Assembly (NCBI GenBank): GCA_963704535.1
Contig: OY969916.1
Location: forward strand, 7,068,001 to 7,132,000
DNA from: G963704535 sp963704535
GTDB lineage: Bacteria; Chloroflexota; Chloroflexia; Chloroflexales; Roseiflexaceae
Reading direction: 5' to 3'
DNA length: 64,000 bases
Shown here: in pieces, positions 17,257-25,737 of the stretch
Position numbering within the stretch: position 1 is the first letter of the stretch
How the letters are laid out: every line of letters begins with the position of its first letter
Notes under the pieces: model-generated
Seen by the model: only the letters and a program-made list of their open reading frames with translations
Told to the model about the DNA's origin: nothing
Database searches by the model: none
Position numbers and translations under genes: made by a program

Positions 17257-17868
17257 ATGGAAGGCATCGCAGACTTATCGAGCAACATCCCTGCGGATCA
17301 GGAGATCGGCGGCGTCACGTCGCAATCTCCCCACGACGAAGCGATCCTGGTAGAGCGAGCGATCGCCGGCGATGCCGACGCCTTTGGCGAGATCTACATG
17401 CGCCACCTGGACGCGATCTATCGCTATGTCTACTTTCGGGTGGGCGATGCCAACGACGCCGAGGACCTGACCGAGCATGTGTTTCTGAAAGCCTGGGAGG
17501 CGCTGCCTGGATACAATCAGCGCGGGAATCGGTTTTCCAGCTGGCTATATCGCATCGCGCACAACATGATCATTGATCATCATCGCCGTCAGAAGCCTAT
17601 GATTCCTATGCCGCTGCTGGAGAAGGATAACTGGAAATGTCCGCAGGCGACCGCGCTCGAGCAGATGATCGAGGTCGAGGAGGCCGCTGCGCTGGCCGCC
17701 GCTGTCGCTCAGTTGCCGGAGGAGCAGCAGCAGGTGATTATCCTGCGTTTTGTCGAAGGCTTGAACCATACCGAAGTCGCGCGGATCATTGAGAAGAGCG
17801 AAGGCGCATGCCGGGTGATCCAGCATCGGGCGCTGGCTGCACTCAACCAACTGCTGAATGGGGCGTAA
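17257..17868 (+). CDS. ECF-type RNA polymerase sigma factor
   Basis: 203-residue sigma-70 family protein. Region 2 includes D-A-F-G-E-I-Y-x-R-H and D-A-E-D-L-T-E-x-V-F-x-K-A-W; region 4 includes L-P-E-E-Q-Q-Q-V-I-I-L-R-F-V-E-G and H-T-E-V-A-R-I-I. ATG 17257 is preferred to TTG 17230 because GTGGAG lies upstream and homologous regions begin soon after. It directs core polymerase to stress or envelope promoters that I cannot define. The next gene encodes a membrane DUF5667 protein, a pairing known in Chloroflexota in which the membrane protein is a likely anti-sigma. A hairpin repeat at 17876-17965 separates the two genes. Confidence 0.92.
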   Translation: MEGIADLSSNIPADQEIGGVTSQSPHDEAILVERAIAGDADAFGEIYMRHLDAIYRYVYFRVGDANDAEDLTEHVFLKAWEALPGYNQRGNRFSSWLYRIAHNMIIDHHRRQKPMIPMPLLEKDNWKCPQATALEQMIEVEEAAALAAAVAQLPEEQQQVIILRFVEGLNHTEVARIIEKSEGACRVIQHRALAALNQLLNGA

Positions 17869-17875
17869 GAGACGT

Positions 17876-17965
17876 CTGAAAAGGGGAGTTTGAGGGGGCA
17901 GCCCCTCAAGAATCCCTTCTCACCACGAACTATGAGCGGCAAATCAACCTTTTCAGACAGCCTCT
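17876..17965. repeat. Hairpin-core repeat between sigma factor and DUF5667 gene
   Basis: GTCTGAAAAGGGGAGTTTGA...CCCCTCAAGAATCC with an outer inverted pair: GTCTGAAAAGG at the left and CCTTTTCAGAC at 17950-17960. The outer arms could fold the whole block into one long stem. Confidence 0.75.
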
Positions 17966-17979
17966 AAGAAAGAGCTAAG

Positions 17980-19308
17980 ATGTCATATCCGTCCGTGAAT
18001 GTTGAAGACATCCTGGAAGAGTGCATCACCGCCATTCACGCTCGGGGGCAGACGGTCGCGGATTGTCTGGCCCGCTACCCGAATCGGCGCGATGAATTGG
18101 AGCCGCTGCTCAAGCTGGCCGTCCGGCTGCGCGTCGCCCGCACGCTGGAGGTCTCGCCGGAGTTGCGCCGCGTGGCCGCCGCCCGTATGCGTAATTTGAT
18201 CGCCGCGCAGCCGCCGCGAGTCGCACGGTCAACTGCCGTGAACGGCTCCAGGCCGCAGGCGCCGCGCCCACAGCCATTGCTCGCCCGGCTGCGATGGCGG
18301 TTCATGTTCGCGCTGGCGATTGTGGTCCTGGTGGTCTCGCTGCTTGGTGGCGGGACGGTCTACGCGGCGAATGAGGCCCTACCGGGTGATACACTCTACC
18401 CGGTGAAGCGAACGACCGAGACAATCTGGCTGACGGTCGCGCCGAACGACCCCAACCTGCACCTGTTGCTGGCCAACCGGCGGCTGGATGAAGTCACCGT
18501 GCTGCTGGAGCAGAAGCGACCGGCGGATATCGAGCAAGTGCTAGCCGAGTATGAAGCCCAGGTTGACTCGCTGCTGATGTTCTTAGGCGAACAAAGCGCG
18601 TTGTCGCCGGTCGAGCGGGCCGTCCTGGCCGACGAGTTGCTGGCGACCCAAGCGCGCCGGCAGGCGCACCTGGCCACGCTGCTCGAACAGGCGCCGGAGG
18701 ATGTTCGCCCAGCCGCGCGGCAGGCACTGACGGCCGCGCAAAAGACTCAGAACGAGGCGGAGTCGATCGTCGAGGAGCGCCGGGCTGAGAGTGCCCCGCC
18801 GCCCGCCGCCACCCCGCTCGCGCCGACCGTGGCGCCCGCGACGGCGACTAGGCGCCCGACCGCGACCGCCTCGCCCATCCCGACTAGCCCGCCGAGCCCG
18901 ACCGCCCCGCCGCCGGCCACATCCCGGCCGACTGCGCCGGCCACGGTTGCGCCGCCGCCGACCGCGACGGAGCGGCCCGCGCCGACGGAGCGCCCGACCC
19001 CGCAACCAGCGCCGGAGCGGCCCGCGCCGACGGAGCGCCCGGCCCCACAACCGGCGCCGGCGCCCCTGCCCACGATCGAGGTGCCCGCGCCGACCGCCCC
19101 GCCGGAGCCACCAACCGCAGCGCCGGAACCGCCAACCGCCACTCAAGTGCCGCCGACTGCGCCGCCAGATGTGGCGCCGACCTCGCCGCCGGATACCTGG
19201 CCGACGCTGCCGCCAGAGGCGTGGCCAACCATGCCGCCCAACATCTGGCCGACAGTGCCGCCAGAGGCGTGGCCAACCATGCCGCCCGAACATCTGGCCC
19301 ACCGCTGA
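17980..19308 (+). CDS. Membrane DUF5667 protein, likely anti-sigma (3' frameshift)
   Basis: 442 residues as read. The N-terminal 90 residues are cytoplasmic-looking and helical (C-L-A-R-Y-P-x-x-x-x-E-L-E-P-L-L). One TM segment follows (about 108-128), then the DUF5667 region with A-L-P-G-D-x-L-Y-P-V-K-R and L-A-N-R-R-L-D-E. A long extracellular Pro/Thr/Ala-rich tail ends in PPEAWPTMPP repeats. It probably sequesters the sigma factor encoded just upstream. The last repeat is broken by an extra G at 19288: without it the frame continues through N-I-W-P-T-A-D-N-G-P to a stop at 19423. Slipped-strand change in the tail or a base-calling error would both explain this. Confidence 0.85.
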   Translation: MSYPSVNVEDILEECITAIHARGQTVADCLARYPNRRDELEPLLKLAVRLRVARTLEVSPELRRVAAARMRNLIAAQPPRVARSTAVNGSRPQAPRPQPLLARLRWRFMFALAIVVLVVSLLGGGTVYAANEALPGDTLYPVKRTTETIWLTVAPNDPNLHLLLANRRLDEVTVLLEQKRPADIEQVLAEYEAQVDSLLMFLGEQSALSPVERAVLADELLATQARRQAHLATLLEQAPEDVRPAARQALTAAQKTQNEAESIVEERRAESAPPPAATPLAPTVAPATATRRPTATASPIPTSPPSPTAPPPATSRPTAPATVAPPPTATERPAPTERPTPQPAPERPAPTERPAPQPAPAPLPTIEVPAPTAPPEPPTAAPEPPTATQVPPTAPPDVAPTSPPDTWPTLPPEAWPTMPPNIWPTVPPEAWPTMPPEHLAHR

Positions 19309-19436
19309 CAACGGGCCGACGCCAACTGACGAGTCGGGCCGCGGTGGGGGCAGCGGGCCGCCCGCGCCGCCGCACCCGCGCCCGACCGAGCGCCCACGAC
19401 CAACGCGGCCCGCGCGGCCCTAGCCGCTTTCAACGA

Positions 19437-19494
19437 AGACCTGACAGGTCTGTCTCAGGCGCTTTCGATGCCTTCCACAAGACCTGTCAGGTCT
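19437..19494. repeat. Inverted repeat AGACCTGACAGGTCT / AGACCTGTCAGGTCT
   Basis: Two exact 15-base arms (19437-19451 and 19480-19494) are reverse complements with a 28-base loop. Located between convergent genes, it may act as a bidirectional transcription stop or may simply be one of the dispersed palindromic words. Confidence 0.7.
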
Positions 19495-19504
19495 GAGCAC
19501 GGCC

Positions 19505-19918
19505 TTATTCGAAAGGTACTGGCCCTAAGCCGCCGACCCTGCGCCAGTTAAAGGCCAGCGTGGCCAGGATCGGCGGCAGCACCACGAAGAGTCCTTGCAG
19601 CGCCGTCGGCGACTGGTTCAGCCCTAGGAGTGCCGCCAAGAGCAGCGCCAGGCCGCCGCCCACGAAACTGCCCAGCAATGTTCGCCAGGGCGACCCCTGC
19701 TGCTGGAGGCGCCGGCCGGCAAAGATCACCCCCGCTGTGACGCCGAGCGGGTAGCCTAGCAGCGTCCCGAGCAGCACGCCGACCAGATCGCCGAAGCCGT
19801 TCTCCTGCAACGCGCCAAGCTGGCCGCCGACGAACGCGAACGGCACCCCAATCAAGACGCCGCCTAACGCCCCGCCAAGTAGTTCGATGATAATGGCTGT
19901 GCGCCGCGTGATACTCAT
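19505..19918 (-). CDS. Small multi-pass membrane protein
   Basis: 137-residue protein with four hydrophobic segments rich in Gly and Leu (near 10-30, 43-62, 80-100 and 105-122) and short charged loops. No family was recognised; the Gly-rich helices resemble small DUF-type membrane proteins with glycine-zipper packing. The ATG at 19918 is chosen over the ATG at 19924 because GAGAGG (19928-19933 on this strand) is 9 bases from it but only 3 from the other. It is transcribed towards the DUF5667 gene, so the two are convergent. Confidence 0.6.
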   Translation of the reverse strand: MSITRRTAIIIELLGGALGGVLIGVPFAFVGGQLGALQENGFGDLVGVLLGTLLGYPLGVTAGVIFAGRRLQQQGSPWRTLLGSFVGGGLALLLAALLGLNQSPTALQGLFVVLPPILATLAFNWRRVGGLGPVPFE

Positions 19919-20023
19919 CGGCATATGCCTCTCAGGTCGTGCCCACCAGGCGATGGGCGCTCACTATAGCAAAGAGGGATGGGGAAGTCAATGCAGCAAT
20001 GGTGAGCTTGTGTACGTTTATTT

Positions 20024-23000
20024 CTATGAGGCTGTATCTGCGCGGCAGCAAGACAACCGCAGCCCGCTCATCAGCATAGCCTCGGTTGGGGAGGAGGTTT
20101 GAGGAGGGCGACCCTCCTCAAACCTCCTCCCTTTCAGCGGGCAGGGCGGCGTCACCTGGCACAGATATTCTTGCTTGCTAGGCATACCATAGAGCTTGCC
20201 GCTGTGGGTGTCGAAGGCAACATTGCCGGCAGCATCCACGGCCTGGATGAGGAACTGTACGCCTGGCCTGATCGGCATCTCGATACTCCAGTTTTTGCCG
20301 GCCGATCGCATGGGCAGGGTACGGATCTGACCGGCGTCATAGATGACGATCTCGGCACCTACAACATCGGTAGCGCGCAGGGTTATCAGGACTGTAGTAG
20401 CGTTTCGACGGCAAGAGTTCACCTGGCGCAATCGTGGTGGAGTATAGTCGGTAGGATGCGAGGAGGATGTGATCTCCAGAATGAGCGCATCAAAGAGCCG
20501 TTGGGTCTGATTATGGCGAGTCCATTGCCCAAGTGTCACCATGAGTTGAGGAGAACTACTACCATCCCTCTGGACCTGCGCCGGGATAGCCCAATCACGG
20601 CGTGGCCCCCTATATTCCGGCTCGGTGTAGCCCGCGCCCGATCCAAGCGGCGCGATGCGCGGGATGACTGGGTCGAGGCTGGGGGTATCGTGGTAGGTGC
20701 CGCCCCGGATCAGTGCGCCATGGCTGCCTGCGGGTAACTGCGCTGTGGCGCCTGGCTGAATAGTGTGGCCGAGAGCCACTAACTGTGCCGGCAACATCTC
20801 GCTGAGTTGGGCTTCGTAGCGCGTTCCGTCGTCGCTGATCCGCGAGATATAGCTGGGGTGGAGCGTCAGACTTGCGCTGGCTGGCGACGCCGACCCGCCG
20901 TCGCGCTGGAGCGTTGCCAGAAGCATATTCCCAGTCTGAGCAGTCGGCGCCGGTACATCCACCCGGTACGTCGGAGGCCCATAGAGTATCAAGGTGGATA
21001 AGGTCTTGCGCACCAGCGGGTCGCTTTTATCGATGACGGTCGCCTCATAATCTCGGAGCGCTTTTGCATGCGCTTCGCCCAAGCTGAGACCATCTTCGAG
21101 CAAACGTTGAATCAGCAAGAGCTGGAGTTGCTCGGCATACACACTGTCGTTAGCTATTTGCCCGTCGTAGCGGTCGGCGTAAGCATAGGCGCTGTAGCCG
21201 AAAACGGGCTGACCCTGACCAGATAGAGTCGCCACCAGCGAAGGATCATACCGAAGGTCCGGAACCGCATCCAGCCCGGTATGACATCCCAGCAGCAGCA
21301 GGAGGTTGGCGAGCGGTAGGGTTATGCTGACCAGCGTGCTGCTTTTCAGGTCGCCAATGGCCCGCTGATCACTGTGCTCACTGAGGCTTCCCATGGACCC
21401 GCCCACTCCGAGCACAGGCAAGCTGGCGCTCGGATGCGGGGAAAGGTCGGCGCAATTCCCATTGATCAGTTGCCGCGCCGCGAGGACGGAACAGATCTCC
21501 CGCTGGGTGTTCTCGGTCAGCTCGTACGCCGCCCCAGCGACTGTCCCATGGTCGAGATCCAACTGCCCATTATTTTGATTGTACCGTTGCAGACCGGCTG
21601 CAATCTCGCTCGGTGTTCCCGGTTGACGACCGACCCAGAATTGTCGCCCTCCAATCAGCCTATAACCCTGATCGGTGACGTAGTAGTTGGCGGCTAACAC
21701 GCTATAGAGCGGATCATTGAACGACAAGGTGGTCGCGTGGGCCGATTTCAGCAGTAGCCCCTGATTCTCAGGGATCTGATCGGCAGCAGTGCCGTGCGGG
21801 ATGATCACATCCTCACCGATGATATAGAGCGCTTTTGGCGGTACGGCGAAATTGTTCACGTACTGGTTGATACGCGTGTAGATCGCCAGCACCAGGTTGT
21901 TTCGTGCCCTCAGTGCCACTTGAACCCGTTGCTGTACCTGATTTCCCGGCGGGTTCTGTGAGGCTTGCCCCGCCAGCGCCGCTATGGCGCGATCCCATTC
22001 TGCGTAACGACAGGCAAGGGTTGTCGGGGCTGCTGAGGTACACACGGTATCGCTATCAAGTGGAAGCTCGACACCTCGCTCGCGACGCAGGTAGAGATCT
22101 AATTCGGCACGCGCCTGATCGATAGGTCCAAACCGGCCTAGCCGCAGCCAGTTGGTAAGGACAATAACCTGTGGGTTATCCGGGGCGCGGCGAAGCAATA
22201 CGCTGGCGCTATTATTGTCGGGCTCCCGGTCGTCGCCTCCCGGTCTCAAGGCCGCGTCTATGGGCAATGGCGTATCAAGAGTTGCGCTCACCGGGAGCTG
22301 ATAACTCAAGCTGAACTCTAGAACTTGGCTAACCGGCTGCGCCGCGATGGTCCATGTGAGCGTTCCAGCAGTACTGCCGGTCGGCCTGGGGGTGATGTTC
22401 ACAAGCGTGACGCCCGGCGGGATGTTGAGGGTCAGGGTGCCGCCACCGGCTGCCTCACGCTCGCCAAGGTTGAGCACGCGCGCGCGCAAGGTCCCGGGCT
22501 GGTTGCCGGTCACCATGGTCTGGCCGCCGAGCACCAACGCTTGATCGGCCCGTAGACCGTAGCGCAACAACGTCAAGGCAGTCGCGCTATTGTTTGCACC
22601 AAAGCGCTCACCCGGCACAAGCGCGGCCTCCAGGCGCGCTAGTGCGCGGCTAGGGCGTACGTTCGGCCCGACCCGCACGGTAATCGTCGTCGTCATCACC
22701 TGGCCGGTTTGTAGCGCCCCATAGGCGATGTTCAGCGATTGATTGGGTGGATCAAGCGTCAGATCAGGATGGAGCAGTGTCAATGTGGCCACGCCGGGCG
22801 CGACCGGCAGCAGCCCATGATTGCTGATCTCGACGATGTACCCCATGCTCTCCCCCCCTCGTGCGCTTTGCGGCGCGAGCAAGCGGACGGCGAGATCAGG
22901 CGCGGTATCGTTGAGCAAAATGATGCCGGACTGTCCACCACCCAGGAGCAGCATACGCTCGGTAGCATAGTCTGGGGGGACCAGGAGTGCCAATGGGCGT

Positions 23001-25717
23001 GCTGGAATGCCAAAGGCGAGTGTCCAGCCGCCCTCCAGTATCCCTTCAAACAGCCCCCCACTCGTCGCGGCAATGAGCCTATCGCCCGCTCTGGCAAACG
23101 CGCTGACCATGCCGACTTCTCTGGGCAGCGGCAGATTTTGAGGAGGATTCCAGGCCGAGGTCGTATCGCAGGAACGGCTGGCGATCCGCGCGGGCGCACC
23201 GATCGTCCCGATCAGCAGTTGGCACGCATCGCCGGTCCCGATCGTGGCCAATGCGCCGACCCGGTCGCTCAGTCCAATGGTAGTCAGGCTTGGGAACAGC
23301 GCTATTGGGGCGGGCGCGCCGGGCATCCACCCAAAGAGTCCATCACCATCGGTTGCGATGACGGCAGCAACTCCTGCGTGCGGCGTATCATAGAAGGTGA
23401 TCGCGTTGACACCGCGGTTCTCGCCCAGCGTAAGCGCCTCCCAGGTCACGCCAGCATCCTGGCTGGCGAAAAGCGATGCCCCTGGGCCGCTGTTACGCCC
23501 GACCAATACTTGCTGCCCATCAGCGCTTACACGCACCACCGCGCCATTAAGCGCAGCAATCGGTAGCCCGCCCACCTGTGTCCAATGTCCGAGGCTCCAG
23601 CGATACAAGCCCTGAGCGGCCAGCGCCAGCAGGCCACCATCAGGAAGCGGAGCGACCGAGCGTACGGGGCCGACGGGCGATGCGCCCGGCAGCGGTTGCC
23701 AATTCTGACCGTTATCACTGCTATGATACACGCCCGTGCTGGTCGCCGCAGCCATCCACCCATCGGCGAGGACCGCAACCTCAAAAACATCGGGGGTACC
23801 GACCGAGGGTTGTGAACCTGTGAGTGTATCGCTCGCAGCAATCTGCTGCCACTTGAGATTGTCGGAACTGGCGGCGAACACACCGTCTAGGGTGGTTGCC
23901 CGCAGCAGCGTCCCGTTGCGCCCCGCCACTGCCAGGCCCAATATCACTCCGTCAAGCCCGGCTGCGCTCCAGCGGCTTCCGTCCAAACCGCTGCGGAAAA
24001 GGCCCTGAGTCGTCCCGATCAGCACGAAGGCGCGGCTGCTGCGCGCTCGCACGATCGCTACGGCTGTGACCTGCGCGTCATGCAGGCGCGTCCAGCTCGC
24101 GCCGCCATTGGCGCTAACATACAGCCCATCGGCAGCTCCCGCGAAGATCCGCCCGTCGGCCGCGACAGCCAGGTCGCTTGGAGCGAAAGGCAGTGCTTGC
24201 GGAGACGCTCCGCCGGCCGGCACGAGCTGTGGCGGGACCGCATCGGGCACGAGTGCAAGGTGCAGGAGCTGCTGCTGGTGAGCCAGGTAGAACGAGTTAT
24301 CCGGCGCCGGTGCCAGCGCCAGCACCTCGCTAATCGGCACAGGGGATGTCAGTGTCGTCCAGGTTCGCCCGCTCGTCTGCGAAAGAACAAGTTCGCCGCT
24401 GCGGGTACCGGCGAGCAGCCAGTCTTCGCCGCCCTCCGTCCGAAGCAGACGCAACGCGCTCACCTCGGGGCTTGGGAAAGTATACGATATGTTGCCGAGC
24501 AGCCGCAGCCAGCTACCACCTTCACGTAGTTGACCGACGACACCGCCGCCGCCGGGCACTCCCACGTAGATGCTCACCCGCCCGGCTGTTTCTGTGAATG
24601 CTACCGGGCCGGGGGTGCCGCCGCGTAGCCCACTGGTGCCACTGCGCTCGCCGCGCAGCGGGATGTCCAAGCGCGCGCCCCACGCTCGGCCGATACCGAG
24701 CTGCCCCAATGTTCGCGTGACACTGCCCACCTGTCCATCTTTAATCGCGGTGATGCGCAGAGTCTCCGTTAGCGATTTTCCTGCCAGCAGCGATCCCACC
24801 TCGATCATAAACAGCGGATCGGTCAGGTTCGGCGGGATGGCAGTGGTGGTCTTCAGAATCTGCCCGCGCAACTCGACGCTGATCTGCGCGGCCGAAACCG
24901 GGTCGCCGTTCAATAGCGCGCTACCACTCAAACAGAAGCTGTCCGGCAGATCACCACCTCCACCGCGGCGCGGCTCGTCGCCCAAACACCCCCAACCCAA
25001 CACGATCGGCACGCGCATCTGGTTGCCGGTCCAGGTCAATGACACCGATTGCCGCCGATTCCGGTAGATCGCCTCCAGCCGAAGGCTACTATTGAGCGGC
25101 ACGCCCGGGCCGGGATCGAACTCGAAGGTCGGCGACAGGGTTACAGTGGCTCGGGTTCTCTGTTGCGCCACCACCCGCTGGCCGTACAGAAGGCGCACTT
25201 GCGCGCCTTCCAGCGGCGTACGGTTGTCAAGCAGCGACACCGTTCCCCAAATCGGGCTGTGCCCCAGCTCCTGCGGGCCATCCAGGACAATAGGCGGCAG
25301 ATATTGTGTGTGCGTTGCCGGATCCGGCTCGAGTGCGACCAGCACGCGCTCGGTTCGATTCCCATCTTTCACCTGTACCTCGATCGTATCGCCAGGGCGT
25401 GTGCCAAGCAGACTGACATCGATGGCAGCTATGGCGCTTCCGGCGGGTTGATCGGCGGTTTGCTCGGCCTGGGCCGTGAGAGTACGCCCCGCGAATGTGA
25501 CGATGACCGTGGCGCCTTGTGCCGGGCGACCGTCACGATGCTGCACTGGGATTGCCAGGCACAAGACTCCCGCTGGCGGTCGGGCGCCGCTATAGCAGGG
25601 AAAAGCCACAAATGTCGGCGGCGGCTGCGCTTGCCGCGCGGTCACGGCGGGCTGTGGCGGGAGCATGCTGATGAGCAGCGCAAATAGGAGCGGCAACCCG
25701 CGCTGAAAAGTAGGCAT
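20024..25717 (-). CDS. Giant secreted gingipain-like (C25) peptidase with BNR and DUF11 repeats
   Basis: 1897 residues. A signal peptide (1-30, L-L-F-A-L-L-I-S-M-L) leads to Ig-like segments, a BNR/sialidase-type propeller region (about 370-880, Asp-box-like S-x-N-G-G-A-S-W and S-S-D-N-G-Q-N-W), CARDB/DUF11-like repeats (about 930-1200), and a clan CD cysteine-peptidase module (about 1230-1620). In this module I-I-G-E-D-V-I-I-P opens the fold. The likely catalytic His is near 1448 in S-E-H-S-D, and the Cys near 1478 in L-L-G-C-H-T-G, the order and spacing expected for C25-like proteins. Start ATG 25717 follows GAGAGGAG. It lies 20 bases after the dockerin-like gene, so the two are probably co-transcribed. 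The last 35 or so residues are encoded by hairpin repeat DNA. An extracellular peptidase role is inferred; activity is untested. Confidence 0.82.
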   Translation of the reverse strand: MPTFQRGLPLLFALLISMLPPQPAVTARQAQPPPTFVAFPCYSGARPPAGVLCLAIPVQHRDGRPAQGATVIVTFAGRTLTAQAEQTADQPAGSAIAAIDVSLLGTRPGDTIEVQVKDGNRTERVLVALEPDPATHTQYLPPIVLDGPQELGHSPIWGTVSLLDNRTPLEGAQVRLLYGQRVVAQQRTRATVTLSPTFEFDPGPGVPLNSSLRLEAIYRNRRQSVSLTWTGNQMRVPIVLGWGCLGDEPRRGGGGDLPDSFCLSGSALLNGDPVSAAQISVELRGQILKTTTAIPPNLTDPLFMIEVGSLLAGKSLTETLRITAIKDGQVGSVTRTLGQLGIGRAWGARLDIPLRGERSGTSGLRGGTPGPVAFTETAGRVSIYVGVPGGGGVVGQLREGGSWLRLLGNISYTFPSPEVSALRLLRTEGGEDWLLAGTRSGELVLSQTSGRTWTTLTSPVPISEVLALAPAPDNSFYLAHQQQLLHLALVPDAVPPQLVPAGGASPQALPFAPSDLAVAADGRIFAGAADGLYVSANGGASWTRLHDAQVTAVAIVRARSSRAFVLIGTTQGLFRSGLDGSRWSAAGLDGVILGLAVAGRNGTLLRATTLDGVFAASSDNLKWQQIAASDTLTGSQPSVGTPDVFEVAVLADGWMAAATSTGVYHSSDNGQNWQPLPGASPVGPVRSVAPLPDGGLLALAAQGLYRWSLGHWTQVGGLPIAALNGAVVRVSADGQQVLVGRNSGPGASLFASQDAGVTWEALTLGENRGVNAITFYDTPHAGVAAVIATDGDGLFGWMPGAPAPIALFPSLTTIGLSDRVGALATIGTGDACQLLIGTIGAPARIASRSCDTTSAWNPPQNLPLPREVGMVSAFARAGDRLIAATSGGLFEGILEGGWTLAFGIPARPLALLVPPDYATERMLLLGGGQSGIILLNDTAPDLAVRLLAPQSARGGESMGYIVEISNHGLLPVAPGVATLTLLHPDLTLDPPNQSLNIAYGALQTGQVMTTTITVRVGPNVRPSRALARLEAALVPGERFGANNSATALTLLRYGLRADQALVLGGQTMVTGNQPGTLRARVLNLGEREAAGGGTLTLNIPPGVTLVNITPRPTGSTAGTLTWTIAAQPVSQVLEFSLSYQLPVSATLDTPLPIDAALRPGGDDREPDNNSASVLLRRAPDNPQVIVLTNWLRLGRFGPIDQARAELDLYLRRERGVELPLDSDTVCTSAAPTTLACRYAEWDRAIAALAGQASQNPPGNQVQQRVQVALRARNNLVLAIYTRINQYVNNFAVPPKALYIIGEDVIIPHGTAADQIPENQGLLLKSAHATTLSFNDPLYSVLAANYYVTDQGYRLIGGRQFWVGRQPGTPSEIAAGLQRYNQNNGQLDLDHGTVAGAAYELTENTQREICSVLAARQLINGNCADLSPHPSASLPVLGVGGSMGSLSEHSDQRAIGDLKSSTLVSITLPLANLLLLLGCHTGLDAVPDLRYDPSLVATLSGQGQPVFGYSAYAYADRYDGQIANDSVYAEQLQLLLIQRLLEDGLSLGEAHAKALRDYEATVIDKSDPLVRKTLSTLILYGPPTYRVDVPAPTAQTGNMLLATLQRDGGSASPASASLTLHPSYISRISDDGTRYEAQLSEMLPAQLVALGHTIQPGATAQLPAGSHGALIRGGTYHDTPSLDPVIPRIAPLGSGAGYTEPEYRGPRRDWAIPAQVQRDGSSSPQLMVTLGQWTRHNQTQRLFDALILEITSSSHPTDYTPPRLRQVNSCRRNATTVLITLRATDVVGAEIVIYDAGQIRTLPMRSAGKNWSIEMPIRPGVQFLIQAVDAAGNVAFDTHSGKLYGMPSKQEYLCQVTPPCPLKGRRFEEGRPPQTSSPTEAMLMSGLRLSCCRADTAS
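20089..20131. repeat. Perfect 20-bp hairpin inside the 3' end of the C25-like gene
   Basis: Arms 20089-20108 and 20112-20131 are exact reverse complements with a CGA loop. Although it has the form of a terminator or intergenic repeat, the reading frame of the C25-like gene passes through it before stopping at 20024. Confidence 0.85.
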
Positions 25718-25737
25718 AGTAGAGTGCTCCTCTCAAG

